64,000 nucleotides of DNA, taken from assembly GCA_046291695.1 (NCBI GenBank), contig JBKBSO010000008.1, forward strand, positions 1-64,000. The letters are read 5' to 3'. The position numbers and the translations under genes were made by a program. Source of the stretch: PNNG01 sp046291695 (GTDB lineage: Bacteria > Bacteroidota > Bacteroidia > UBA7662). The first letter of the stretch is position 1; every line of letters begins with the position of its first letter. This document shows positions 16,812 through 26,266 of this stretch, piece after piece. Under the pieces are notes generated by a model. The model made no database searches. It saw nothing but the letters and a program-made list of their open reading frames with translations, and was not told the DNA's origin.

Positions 16812-18374
16812 ATGAGAACTTCTGCCATTAGGTTGAGCCTGTGCTTTTTAGGTTTGGTTTCTGTATGCCATGCCCAGCAAATTACCTGGAGCGAACACAT
16901 CGCCCCCATCGTTTTTCAACATTGCACACCTTGTCACCGACCTGGTGAAATTGGCCCCATGCCCTTTACCAATTACCTGGAAGCCTCTGCCTATGCCTCT
17001 ATGATTTCATTTACGGTACAAACCGGCTATATGCCCCCCTGGCAGCCCGACCCCAATTATAGCAGCCTCATTGGCGAACGCGTGCTTAGCCAACAGGAAG
17101 TTCAACTGATCACCAACTGGGTTCAACAAGGCGCTTTGCGAGGCGATCCGGCCCTTGAACCACCCCTGCCCCAGTTCCCAGGTGGCTCACAACTAGGCCA
17201 GCCCGATACCGTCATCAGTATGGCACAAGCCTATTTGCATGCCGGAAATAATCAGGATATGTATCGGGTATTTGTATTACCTACTAACCTCAACGAAAAC
17301 AAAAAAATAAAAGCCATTGAATTCAGACCCGGAAATAAAAAGATTGTACACCACGCCATTTTGGGCATCGACCTCAGCGGACAAGGGCGCATACGCGATA
17401 GCCTGGCTCCTGGCTATGGATATACCCAGTTTTTTGGCTTCGGATTTCAACCTACCGAAGACAATTGGTATGGTTGGGCACCAGGTGCCGCAGCCAAGTA
17501 TTTCCCAGCTAACATTGGTAAACAATTACCAGCTGGTGCCGACATTTTGGTGCAGATGCACTACGCACCTAGCCCCATTGCCGAATATGATTCCAGCAGC
17601 ATTAACCTGTTTTACGATCGCAGCAATGAGGTAAGCCGGCTCGAACAAATTGCCTTCATATCACCGCAAAACCTTACCAATGGTCCATTTTTCATTCCAG
17701 CAAACGCCAAACGAACCTTCAATGGACGGTTCAGAATAAATGCTGAAATTTCACTGCTGAGCGTTTTTCCGCACAGTCACCTTATCGGTACCGACTGGAA
17801 AGTGTTTGCTGTTCGTCCAGGAAATGACACCGTTAACCTCATTAGCATACCAGAATGGGACTTCAATTGGCAGGGGTTTTACTATTTTCCCCGATTAATT
17901 AGACTCCCTGCAAACAGTTGGATTTATGCAGAAGCCAGTTACGACAACACCGCTGCCAATCCAAACAACCCCAATAGTCCTCCACAAAACATTAGTTGGG
18001 GCGAAAATACCACCGACGAAATGTACCTCTGTTACTTTGGCTTTGTTCCGTATGAAGCGGGCGATGAAAATATCGTATTAAGTGATGGCGATGCACGAGA
18101 CATCCTAAAACTACAAACTAAATTGTATCCAATTTATCCCAATCCGGCTCAAGATGAAGTCACCATCGGCTTCCAACTTAATAGAGCCGATAAAATCAGC
18201 CTTAGCGTTTACGACAGTCAGGGGCGCAAGCTGAAGGAACTACGAAGTGGATTATTTCAGCCAGGCCAACATATGGTGAAGTTTAATGCACAAGAACTTT
18301 CTTCTGGCGTATATGTCATCAGTCTAACTACGGCTTCAGGAAGTCAGCAACAACAAAAGTTGGTGGTTCGCTAA
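16812..18374 (+). CDS. Secreted c-type cytochrome/copper monooxygenase-like protein with T9SS sorting domain
   Basis: A 520-residue secreted protein. The signal peptide (LSLCFLGLVSVCHAQ) is followed by one haem c site C38-T-P-C41-H42. Residues about 150-410 resemble the two copper domains of peptidylglycine alpha-hydroxylating/dopamine beta monooxygenases, with all six expected ligands: His180, His181 and His250 for one copper, and His321-x-His323 plus Met404 for the other. The C-terminus (about 437-520, YPNPAQDEVTIGF to KLVVR) is a type A sorting domain for type IX secretion, so the protein should be surface-bound or released. The substrate is unknown. The upstream thioredoxin-like gene may serve its maturation (inference). 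Confidence 0.8.
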   Translation: MRTSAIRLSLCFLGLVSVCHAQQITWSEHIAPIVFQHCTPCHRPGEIGPMPFTNYLEASAYASMISFTVQTGYMPPWQPDPNYSSLIGERVLSQQEVQLITNWVQQGALRGDPALEPPLPQFPGGSQLGQPDTVISMAQAYLHAGNNQDMYRVFVLPTNLNENKKIKAIEFRPGNKKIVHHAILGIDLSGQGRIRDSLAPGYGYTQFFGFGFQPTEDNWYGWAPGAAAKYFPANIGKQLPAGADILVQMHYAPSPIAEYDSSSINLFYDRSNEVSRLEQIAFISPQNLTNGPFFIPANAKRTFNGRFRINAEISLLSVFPHSHLIGTDWKVFAVRPGNDTVNLISIPEWDFNWQGFYYFPRLIRLPANSWIYAEASYDNTAANPNNPNSPPQNISWGENTTDEMYLCYFGFVPYEAGDENIVLSDGDARDILKLQTKLYPIYPNPAQDEVTIGFQLNRADKISLSVYDSQGRKLKELRSGLFQPGQHMVKFNAQELSSGVYVISLTTASGSQQQQKLVVR

Positions 18375-19304
18375 TTAGCGATGATGGATAAAGTATCCAG
18401 CAAGTTCCATCATCCAAGCAAGGCCAATGTGCAGTAAAATCCCGCCCCAGATACTACGGCTGTAATAACTAAAAATACCCAAGAGCATCCCTCCAAAAAA
18501 GCTACTGATGGTTTCTCCGAGGGGTTTTCCAAAATGGATCATCACGTAAACTACGGCCATGGGTAAAATAGCCGTAGGCCCCAAAATGCGTACAAAGGCC
18601 AAAACTAAAAAACCTCTGAAGAAATACTCAGTGGCATAAAAATCGAGCGCATAACTGATTTCGAAGAGCAGCACACGTTCCGTCTGTAAGTCGCCACCTT
18701 GGGGCCACATACGCATAAAACGCGGATAAAATGCCCCAAAATCATCTTGCATAGCAGCAGGTATTACAATCAAGCTAGCGAGCATTAGTAAAAACAGATA
18801 AGGCTTCATATTCGATGGGCGCAAGCCATGGAATACTGCCAGCCGCTTTTGTCCCAGCCAACCCAAAAGTCCTAAAGGAACGATGATGCTCAATGCCTGT
18901 ACCCATTGAGCGGCGGTAAACCAATAGAAGTAATAGGTGTTGGTGTCCCAGCGAGATGCGTGCTGGGTTAACCAATTATAATGACCATTAAAAGCACATC
19001 TTGTGGCATAAATGGCCATTCCAAACAACAAAAACGGCACCCAATTTCGCCAATATACACAACTATGTACTGAGGGTTTCATCAGTGCCCAAACTGTAAA
19101 CCAAGCAAGGCTGTAGTAAGTGAGGTGCGATAAAAACCCTTTCCAAAATACTTGTCCACGAGGAAATAGTGTCTTTTCGATTTGCAAACTATACTCCAAA
19201 CTGGTAAGAATCACAATAAAAAATACCGGCATTAACCACCTCAACCGTGAAGGCTCAATTACCTCAACATAATACTGCTTAAGGTAGCCGCCAAGTTGCT
19301 TCAT
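18375..19304 (-). CDS. CPBP-family intramembrane glutamic protease
   Basis: A 309-residue membrane protein of the CAAX protease/bacteriocin-processing (CPBP, Rce1) family. ATG 19304 is used; the open frame runs on upstream into mtaB. At least seven hydrophobic segments are visible. The conserved motifs are EYFFRGFL (Glu-Glu/Arg motif 1, here with one Glu before YFFRG) and the later VYVMIHFGKPLGE with a His. Motif 1 is usually EExxxR; here it is TEYFFRG, so the first Glu is replaced by Thr. Its role could be lipoprotein or peptide processing but is not established. It follows mtaB with 8 nt between the genes. Confidence 0.75.
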   Translation of the reverse strand: MKQLGGYLKQYYVEVIEPSRLRWLMPVFFIVILTSLEYSLQIEKTLFPRGQVFWKGFLSHLTYYSLAWFTVWALMKPSVHSCVYWRNWVPFLLFGMAIYATRCAFNGHYNWLTQHASRWDTNTYYFYWFTAAQWVQALSIIVPLGLLGWLGQKRLAVFHGLRPSNMKPYLFLLMLASLIVIPAAMQDDFGAFYPRFMRMWPQGGDLQTERVLLFEISYALDFYATEYFFRGFLVLAFVRILGPTAILPMAVVYVMIHFGKPLGETISSFFGGMLLGIFSYYSRSIWGGILLHIGLAWMMELAGYFIHHR

Positions 19305-19312
19305 AGGATAAG

Positions 19313-20725
19313 TTAAAAAGAAGCCGCGTCTTGAACGCGTACACAACCATCAGCATCGATTTGAACGAGCTGCACCGGATGCAATTCATTCGTAAGTAAA
19401 GGATCGTATTGGGCTTTTACTTTGATGTAATTATCTGTAAATCCGTACATGAACGCTTCATGTTGTTCGTGTTCAAAAAGTACGGTTCTTTGCTCGCCCA
19501 TATGCTTTTGAAAAAAAGCCCTGCGCTTTTTGTCGCTCAATATACTGAGTATTTTATTTCGCTCCGAACGCTTGCCATTGGGTACTCGGCCCTCCATCCG
19601 CACGGCTTTGGTATTGTCGCGTTCTGAATAGGTGAAAACATGTAGGTAGCTAATATCAAGTCCGTTCAAAAACTCATAAGTTTCTAAAAAATCGGTATCT
19701 GTTTCTCCCGGAAAGCCTACAATCACATCTACTCCTATGCAGCAATGTGGCATCAAAGCTTTGATTTCTGCCACACGATCGGCATACAACTCCCGTAAAT
19801 ATCTTCGCTGCATTTTTTTGAGGATACGATTCGAACCCGACTGAAGCGGAATGTGAAAATGGGGAACAAAACGCTTGCTGTTAGCCACAAAAGCAATAAT
19901 ATCGTTGCTCAACAGGTTAGGCTCAATGCTCGAAATGCGAAAGCGGGCAATGTCCTCTACCTCATCTAATTCCCTGATCAAATCAAGGAAACTGCCATAC
20001 GGCCTAGTGCGTTTGTCATCGTTTTGACCGTCGTACCCAAAATCTCCAATATTTACCCCGGTGAGCACGATTTCTTTCACACCTTGTTGGCCAATATCGC
20101 GGGCATTTTGTACAATTTCGTCTATGGCCGATGAACGGCTATGTCCTCTGGCCAATGGAATGGTACAAAAACTACAACTATAATTACAACCATCCTGCAC
20201 CTTCAAAAACGACCGGGTACGATCGCCTACCGAAAAACTGGAAACAAAACGATTCACCTTTTCAATATCACCGGCCAACACTTTTGGGGTATCGCGTTTT
20301 TTAAAATCATCGAGATGCTCCAAAAGGTTGAATTTCTCAGCAGCCCCTAAAACAGCATCTACACCCGGAATTTCAGCGATTTCTCGGGGTTTCAATTGCG
20401 CATAACAACCAATAATGGCTACATAAGCCGAAGGCGAATGCTTGAGGGCCTGCTGAACCACCTTTTTGCATTTTCGGTCGGCATGGTCGGTTACCGAACA
20501 GGTATTGATTACGTAAACGTCGGCCCCCTCATTGAAGCCTACTTTCCGAAAACCATTTTCCGTAAAAATGCGACTGATGGCCGATGTTTCACTGAAGTTT
20601 AGTTTACACCCTAAGGTATAAAATGCTACCGTTCGACCTGCAGAAGTCACATCCGTATGCCCTACATCATGCTCAGATGGCTGGGCCTGCGCCGATGCCG
20701 CAAAATCCTCCTGAAATGTTCCCAT
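19313..20725 (-). CDS. mtaB: tRNA t6A37 methylthiotransferase MtaB
   Basis: A 470-residue radical-SAM methylthiotransferase that converts t6A37 to ms2t6A37 in tRNAs. The N-terminal UPF0004 domain has three cluster cysteines (FYTLGCKLNFSE, INTCSVTDHA, IIGCYAQL). The radical SAM motif is CNYSCSFCTIPLARG. A C-terminal TRAM-like domain follows from about 400. The CKLN motif and TCSVT context fit MtaB rather than MiaB or RimO. The start shares a base with the stop of the upstream exonuclease gene, so the two are co-transcribed. Confidence 0.92.
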   Translation of the reverse strand: MGTFQEDFAASAQAQPSEHDVGHTDVTSAGRTVAFYTLGCKLNFSETSAISRIFTENGFRKVGFNEGADVYVINTCSVTDHADRKCKKVVQQALKHSPSAYVAIIGCYAQLKPREIAEIPGVDAVLGAAEKFNLLEHLDDFKKRDTPKVLAGDIEKVNRFVSSFSVGDRTRSFLKVQDGCNYSCSFCTIPLARGHSRSSAIDEIVQNARDIGQQGVKEIVLTGVNIGDFGYDGQNDDKRTRPYGSFLDLIRELDEVEDIARFRISSIEPNLLSNDIIAFVANSKRFVPHFHIPLQSGSNRILKKMQRRYLRELYADRVAEIKALMPHCCIGVDVIVGFPGETDTDFLETYEFLNGLDISYLHVFTYSERDNTKAVRMEGRVPNGKRSERNKILSILSDKKRRAFFQKHMGEQRTVLFEHEQHEAFMYGFTDNYIKVKAQYDPLLTNELHPVQLVQIDADGCVRVQDAASF

Positions 20726-21498
20726 TACTTTTTATTAAACGCCCGTAAACGTATGCCCGTGATTACTTTTTTGGTGTATCCCGGAAAATCGCCATCCATC
20801 ATCCATTGATAATAACCGGGTTCGCGGGCAAAAACTTCTTCAACGGGAACGCCCTTATGCTTTCCGAAATTAAAGACTTCCTGCTGCTTATCGTTCCATA
20901 CAATTCTACCTGCCAAGTCAACCGACTTGTTGTTTCGAGAAGTATATCGATGCAAAAAATCCACATCGTTTTTGATGTCCTGATAGCGCTCAAGCTGGCT
21001 CAACAAAATTTCATAGGTAGCCCTAATATCGGCCTCGGCGCTGTGAGCGTTTTCTAAATCTCTGCCACAATAAAAGCGGTAGGCAGCCTTCAAATCGCGT
21101 GGTTCGTTCTTATGAAAAATGGTTTGCACATCTACAAATTTGCGCTGTGAAATGTCAAAATCCACCTCCACCCGCATAAACTCTTCTACCAACATGGGCA
21201 GATCGAAATAATTTGAATTATAGCCTGCAAAATCACAGTCGCGCATAAACTCATTGAGCTTTGGCGCAAATTCCTTAAAAGTGGGCATTTCCTTTACGTC
21301 CACATCAAAAATACCATGGATCTTGCTCGTTTCCGCCGGTATGGGCATTTCGGGATTGATACGTTGCTCCAACATCTGCTGGCTTCCATCGGGCATCACC
21401 TTGAGTACGGCTATCTCTACAATACGATCGGCCGACTGACTTAACCCCGTGGTTTCCAAATCAAAAAAGGCCAACGGACGCTTTAAATTTAACTGCAT
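20725..21498 (-). CDS. DnaQ-like 3'-5' exonuclease
   Basis: A 257-residue DEDD exonuclease. ATG 21498 begins the conserved region (MQLNLKRPLAFFDLETTGLS). ExoI is FFDLETTG, ExoII is AGYNSNYFDLPML, and ExoIII is the HSAEADIRATYE segment with the catalytic His. The C-terminal 70 residues carry NFGKHKGVPVEEVF and YQWMMDGDFP, a small domain often attached to such exonucleases in Bacteroidota and similar to the DUF3820 type. It is probably involved in DNA repair or RNA processing rather than being the Pol III epsilon subunit. A TATCTTTG box lies 16 nt upstream. Confidence 0.88.
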   Translation of the reverse strand: MQLNLKRPLAFFDLETTGLSQSADRIVEIAVLKVMPDGSQQMLEQRINPEMPIPAETSKIHGIFDVDVKEMPTFKEFAPKLNEFMRDCDFAGYNSNYFDLPMLVEEFMRVEVDFDISQRKFVDVQTIFHKNEPRDLKAAYRFYCGRDLENAHSAEADIRATYEILLSQLERYQDIKNDVDFLHRYTSRNNKSVDLAGRIVWNDKQQEVFNFGKHKGVPVEEVFAREPGYYQWMMDGDFPGYTKKVITGIRLRAFNKK

Positions 21499-21514
21499 AA
21501 GATTTATTTCGACG

Positions 21515-21522
21515 CAAAGATA
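21515..21522 (-). promoter_or_regulatory. -7 promoter element TATCTTTG for the exonuclease-mtaB operon
   Basis: Reverse complement of CAAAGATA, a perfect TAnnTTTG, 16 nt upstream of the ATG at 21498. Confidence 0.6.
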
Positions 21523-21647
21523 CAAATGTCGGTCGGTCTCCCTGTTTTAGTTTACACACCAGTTGCTCAACAAATTTCAGGAATTCGTCGATTTTGTAAA
21601 AATAAATGGCGAATGTGTATCACCTTTGCAGCCGTTAATTCAAGCCA

Positions 21648-22571
21648 TTGGAGCTACTCGCTAAGCTGAATCTATGCATTTGGCGCAAAAACCTCAAAAC
21701 ACTTCAATACGAATACCTAAGTCCGGCTACCTCAGGCATATACGGTCTTTCAATTGAAAATATTCAATCTAACCCCGATTTTTGGCTGTCGCAAGTGCAT
21801 CCCGACGATTTACCTATGGTGCTTAGCTATGCCACAGCACTTTCAGAAAATCCTATTGAAGTAGATATAGAGTACCGATTACTTTTTTCGGACGGAAGTA
21901 TTAAATGGATTAGGGATCTCAAAAAATCATTGACGGACGAAAACATGCAGGTGGCCTATATTGAAGGCATCTCAGAAGACATTACAGAGCGTAAAGCCTT
22001 TAGCCTGAGTTTACAGGCTTCCGAAGATCGGTACCGATTTTATTTTGAGCACAACCCGATACCCATGTGGGTTTATCGCCCTTCTGATTTGGCCTTCATA
22101 AAAGTAAATGAAGCGGCTTGTATCAAATATGGCTATACCAAGAGCGAGTTTTTGACCATGAATATTGGTCAAATTCGGCCCGAAAGTGATTTGGGGCGAT
22201 TACGAAACAGTATCGATCAGCTCAGTTTGGGCTATCACAATTCGGGCGTTTGGCAGCACCTAACAAAGTGTGGAAAAACGCTTTTTGTTCAAATATGTAG
22301 TTACACCTACCAGAAAAATCACGAACGGAAAACCCTAGTGATGGCGCACGACGTTACCGAAGCTCATATTAACGCACAAAAACTAGAGGCTTATGCCTTC
22401 ATTACTTCACATCAGCTACGCAAGCCACTGGCTAACATCAAAGGCTTGATTGAGTTAATTCGTCACGAAGAAGCATGCGAACAGATAAAAAAGCTGTGCG
22501 AGCTTCTTGGGGAAACCTCCAATGAACTCGACAAAGTGATTCGCAACACCATGGAGCTCATCAGAAAATAA
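21648..22571 (+). CDS. PAS-PAS protein with histidine-kinase-like dimerisation helix but no ATPase domain
   Basis: A 307-residue soluble protein. The frame begins at TTG 21648 after an in-frame stop at 21636, and the first PAS_3 fold starts almost at once (CIWRKNLKTLQYEYLSP), so the start is either TTG or the 5' end has been lost. PAS 1 spans about 8-110 and ends ISEDITERKAF. PAS 2 spans about 125-238 and ends AHDVTEAHI. A HisKA-like helix follows with ITSHQLRKPLANIKGLIELI. The protein stops at EL-IRK before any HATPase domain. It could be a truncated kinase or an intact signalling adaptor. Confidence 0.7.
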   Translation: MELLAKLNLCIWRKNLKTLQYEYLSPATSGIYGLSIENIQSNPDFWLSQVHPDDLPMVLSYATALSENPIEVDIEYRLLFSDGSIKWIRDLKKSLTDENMQVAYIEGISEDITERKAFSLSLQASEDRYRFYFEHNPIPMWVYRPSDLAFIKVNEAACIKYGYTKSEFLTMNIGQIRPESDLGRLRNSIDQLSLGYHNSGVWQHLTKCGKTLFVQICSYTYQKNHERKTLVMAHDVTEAHINAQKLEAYAFITSHQLRKPLANIKGLIELIRHEEACEQIKKLCELLGETSNELDKVIRNTMELIRK

Positions 22572-22572
22572 A

Positions 22573-25458
22573 TCAGGGATTCAGCAAAGCGTCGGCACGT
22601 CGGCGAGCCTCTGCTGTCAGCTGATCTGCCCTGTTGTTCGCTTCAGCTTCGGTTCGCCTGGCCTTTTCTTCTGACTCTTCACGTAATTTGCGAGCGGCTA
22701 GCTCTGCTGCTGCTTTTTTCACAGGATTGTTTCCAGCCTCCGAAATGAGCTTTTTAGCTGCATCATCACCTTCTTTTCTGATTACGTCAGCAGCACGCTT
22801 GCCTTCGCTACGCAACCGATCGCTTTGCACCTTAGCATCCGATAAAATCTTATCGGCTTCCTGCTTCGCTCGCTGTCTTTGACGTTCCAATTCCTCCCGC
22901 GCTTTTTGCTCCGATTCGGACTTTTTCGATTCCAATTCGCGCCTTAATCGCTCCGCTTCTGCCCGCGCCTTGTCTTCAAGCTCTTTTTTACGACGCTCTA
23001 ACTCTTCGCGTGCCTGATCTTTTAAGTTTCCTGCGGCTCCCGAGGTCATGTCCGATAAATCAGCCGAAACCTTCGGGTCGCTTACCGTACCTGTCATTCG
23101 CACCTTTATGTTAATATTGGGCTGTAGCTCTAACTTAACTCCTCTGTTTGCAGCTTGCTTACTTAATTGCGACATCAATTGGTCGGCCGGGCCTAGCAAT
23201 GCCCTTGGCACTTCCATATTGATGGTATAGTCGAGCGTCTGATCGAAGCCATTCGAACCAAAAATCGTCATCTTAATATCTTGGTACACCACATCAAATG
23301 GCTGTACATACACCCGCCCATTTTCAAATTCGAAACTTAAATTCACATTGTTCAATGCCATTTTACGCAATTGATTCATCTTCAGCAAATCAGCCAACTG
23401 GTTTAATGGCTTGTAGCCCGAAATGGTAGCATTAGGGATTTTAAGCAAGCCTCCTCCTGCTAGCGAATTTAAATCAGGAGTCATGTCGTGCAACAAAATG
23501 CCATTTACTCCAAACCCGGTGCTAAACTCCCCACTGGTATATTGCCCAATGGGTGCGATACGCTGCATAGTAACAAAAGTTGTAAAGCTTTCTTGCATGC
23601 TAAAGCGCTGCATCCCCATATTAAAGTCAAATTCCGGCTTTTTAGGATTTTTGGTCGAATAAGTACCGGCCAACTGTACTGTACCCCCTAGCAAACCCAT
23701 ATTTACATCGCGGAAACCTACAGACTGATCGCGTAACACCAGTGCTCCCTGCATATTGCTGATTTCCATATTGTCGTATAAGATGCGCTTAAAATCAGCA
23801 TTTAAAGCAAAATCAATATTGCCTGGTATTTCGATGATTTCAAGTGAAGTGCTGTCTGAAGCCGGAGCATCCGCCGTTCCACTTTCTCCTTCACCCATAA
23901 GTTCGTTGAGATTCAGCAAATTGGATTTTACCAAAAAGCTGCCCCGAAGTACATCCGCGTCAAAATAGTATTGTACAAGATTATCGATGCGGCCTGAAGC
24001 TCGGATGTCGCTAGTCCCCATGCGTAAATCGAAATCGCTCAGTTGAACAAACTGAGGACTAAACTGCATGGCAGCGCGCTTAATTTCTACTCCCTTTTCC
24101 AAGCCATCGTATTTGGTATAAAAATCACTGAGCACCGCATTACCAAGCAAAGTAAAATCTTGATAACGCTCATTTTCAATGGCACTCATATTCCCTCTAG
24201 CCGTTAAATCTCCCTCAAAGTACCCCTGCAGGGCCTTAACCTCTTCTACCGGATACCAGTTTTTAACTTCTGCCAAGTTTAACTTGCCTTTGAAAGCCGC
24301 GTCAATAAAAGGGTCGCTCATGGGGGTAATGGTTTTGAGCTTCAGACTAAATGGATTACCACCTAAATCAAGTGTAAATTTCTTCAAATCAACTACAGTA
24401 GCATCCAAATCGCCAGTAGGATTGCTTAGCTGAAAGTCCATTTCAATGTTCTTGACCGCAGCAGGCAAGTCAGGATACTGAAAGTAGCCTTCGTTCACCA
24501 AAAGTTTAAAGTCAAAAGCAGGCATTTGCTCGTCGTTGTAGATGCCTTTCATTTTGCCATCGAATACAAATTTACCCGAGGTGGTGATGCCTTCAAAATA
24601 TTCATTAAACACCCCCGGTACCACACTCAACAAAGCCCTGAAATCGCTTTGCGGCGTACTGAAGCTAAGGTCCATGGCAATGTCTGTCTCGGGCATGGCC
24701 ACCACACCAGCGAATTTCAGGTTGAGCTCATTGAGATACAAGTCATTATCCGTAAAAGTGAAGGTGAAATTGGGCATGTTGATGGCAATGGGTACATCGA
24801 ATTTGCCCTTGGCTTTGTTCAGGTATTTTACCCCTTCAAAACTGTAGTCAAGGGCAACTATTTCTGTAAAGGTTTTCAACACAAAGTCGTCTTGTGTAAA
24901 ATCGCCTGTACCACGGTGATTCAGCCCCCTGATTACGGCTTTCTGTTTGAAGAAATCATCGTCGTAAACCAAGTTTACGTTTTCTAAACTGTACTTTTTA
25001 ATACCAAACTTAAATTCAGTGGCTTCAACTTCGGCTTCTTCTATGAGTTCTGTGGTATCCGGATAGGTAATGTCCCAGTTAACCCTTTCGTCGGCCAGCA
25101 TACGGAGCATTAGGTCAGCATTACGCATACTAATGGAACGCACTTGTAAATCGTCGCCCCGAATCACCGACATCAAATCAATTTCAAATCGAAACTCGCC
25201 AATACGAGCCAAGGTATCCCCTTCGAATGGCGCATGGTTCACCACCTCAAGGTCTTGCAGGCTAAAACTAAAGTTCGGAAATGAACGAAATAGACTAAGT
25301 TTTACATCGCCCAAGGATACGGTGGCGTTCAGCTGTTCATTAATTTGCTGCAGCGCAATCTCCTTGATTTTCTCTTTATACACCATAGGTAGTACAATGG
25401 CTGCTACCAGCAACAATACCACAAAGGCCACCAAACCGAAGATTATTTTCTTGAACAT
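22573..25458 (-). CDS. AsmA-family inner-membrane protein with long charged C-terminal tail
   Basis: A 961-residue protein anchored by one N-terminal helix (IIFGLVAFVVLLLVAAIVLPMV). It is followed by the AsmA start (VSLGDVKLSLFRSFPNFSFSLQDL) and a long beta-rich repeat region typical of AsmA/VPS13-like bridge proteins that move phospholipids to the outer membrane. DUF-type strands run to about residue 800. The last 150 or so residues are almost all Glu, Arg, Lys and Ala, predicted as long helices or a coiled coil (AREELERRKKELEDKAR). Function in lipid transport is inferred from the family. It has its own TAAATTTG box. Confidence 0.85.
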   Translation of the reverse strand: MFKKIIFGLVAFVVLLLVAAIVLPMVYKEKIKEIALQQINEQLNATVSLGDVKLSLFRSFPNFSFSLQDLEVVNHAPFEGDTLARIGEFRFEIDLMSVIRGDDLQVRSISMRNADLMLRMLADERVNWDITYPDTTELIEEAEVEATEFKFGIKKYSLENVNLVYDDDFFKQKAVIRGLNHRGTGDFTQDDFVLKTFTEIVALDYSFEGVKYLNKAKGKFDVPIAINMPNFTFTFTDNDLYLNELNLKFAGVVAMPETDIAMDLSFSTPQSDFRALLSVVPGVFNEYFEGITTSGKFVFDGKMKGIYNDEQMPAFDFKLLVNEGYFQYPDLPAAVKNIEMDFQLSNPTGDLDATVVDLKKFTLDLGGNPFSLKLKTITPMSDPFIDAAFKGKLNLAEVKNWYPVEEVKALQGYFEGDLTARGNMSAIENERYQDFTLLGNAVLSDFYTKYDGLEKGVEIKRAAMQFSPQFVQLSDFDLRMGTSDIRASGRIDNLVQYYFDADVLRGSFLVKSNLLNLNELMGEGESGTADAPASDSTSLEIIEIPGNIDFALNADFKRILYDNMEISNMQGALVLRDQSVGFRDVNMGLLGGTVQLAGTYSTKNPKKPEFDFNMGMQRFSMQESFTTFVTMQRIAPIGQYTSGEFSTGFGVNGILLHDMTPDLNSLAGGGLLKIPNATISGYKPLNQLADLLKMNQLRKMALNNVNLSFEFENGRVYVQPFDVVYQDIKMTIFGSNGFDQTLDYTINMEVPRALLGPADQLMSQLSKQAANRGVKLELQPNINIKVRMTGTVSDPKVSADLSDMTSGAAGNLKDQAREELERRKKELEDKARAEAERLRRELESKKSESEQKAREELERQRQRAKQEADKILSDAKVQSDRLRSEGKRAADVIRKEGDDAAKKLISEAGNNPVKKAAAELAARKLREESEEKARRTEAEANNRADQLTAEARRRADALLNP

Positions 25459-25474
25459 AATAGAAGCTTTCCGA

Positions 25475-25482
25475 CAAATTTA
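25475..25482 (-). promoter_or_regulatory. -7 promoter element TAAATTTG for the AsmA gene
   Basis: Reverse complement of CAAATTTA, a perfect TAnnTTTG, 16 nt upstream of ATG 25458. Confidence 0.6.
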
Positions 25483-25549
25483 GCCAATCGAAGGCACAAA
25501 TCAGCTAGTGAATCAATTCAAGCTTTTGCATCATGAGCATATGCACTAC

Positions 25550-26266
25550 TCAAACCAATTTGGCTCCAAAAACAGAAGCAAAAGCGTCACAGAAGTGCTT
25601 TTTAACCTCCTCCATGGATATTGGAGCGCCGATTTCGGCAGCCATGGATGCAACTGCCTTATCTTCAATGCCACAGGGCACAATATGACCGAAGTAGCTC
25701 AAATCGGTATTAACATTCAGGGCGATGCCATGCATGGTTACCCAGCGGCTGGTACGTACCCCCATGGCACATATTTTGCGCGCTTTATTTTCGTCATGAG
25801 CATCAAGCCAAACCCCGGTAAAGCCTGTATATCGACCCGCTGCAATACCCCAATGTTTCAGTGTATCGATAACAGCTTCTTCCAGCGAACGCATGTACCA
25901 GTGGATATCCGTGCGGAATTGCTCCAAATCGAGCATGGGATACACCACCAACTGGCCGGGGCCATGGTAGGTAATGTCGCCCCCCCTGTTGATTTTATAA
26001 TAGCTTGCTCCAACTGCCGAAAGCCCATGTTCGTCGAGCAGCAGGTTCTCAGGCTTTCCGCTTTTGCCTAGGGTATACACATGCGGATGTTCAACCAATA
26101 GCAACTCATTGAAAATTGGCCTTTGGGCCTCTTCAGGCAAAGTACGATTCGCTGTTTTGGAGGCAAGTTTTTGAGCAAAATGTGTTTCCTGATAGTCCCA
26201 GGCTTGCTGGTAGTCCATACGCCCGAGTTCGATCAACTTCACTGGAATTAAGCTGTTATTCGTCAT
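25550..26266 (-). CDS. lipB: Octanoyl-[acyl-carrier-protein]:protein N-octanoyltransferase
   Basis: A 238-residue LipB that transfers octanoyl from ACP to lipoyl domains, the first step of lipoate synthesis. The conserved blocks are VYTLGKSG, KINRGGDITYHGPGQLVVYP, the catalytic Lys164 in KARKICAMGVR and the catalytic Cys198 in HIVPCGI. It overlaps the pgi stop by 4 nt and is the second gene of a pgi-lipB unit. No lipA is in the window. Confidence 0.96.
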   Translation of the reverse strand: MTNNSLIPVKLIELGRMDYQQAWDYQETHFAQKLASKTANRTLPEEAQRPIFNELLLVEHPHVYTLGKSGKPENLLLDEHGLSAVGASYYKINRGGDITYHGPGQLVVYPMLDLEQFRTDIHWYMRSLEEAVIDTLKHWGIAAGRYTGFTGVWLDAHDENKARKICAMGVRTSRWVTMHGIALNVNTDLSYFGHIVPCGIEDKAVASMAAEIGAPISMEEVKKHFCDAFASVFGAKLV

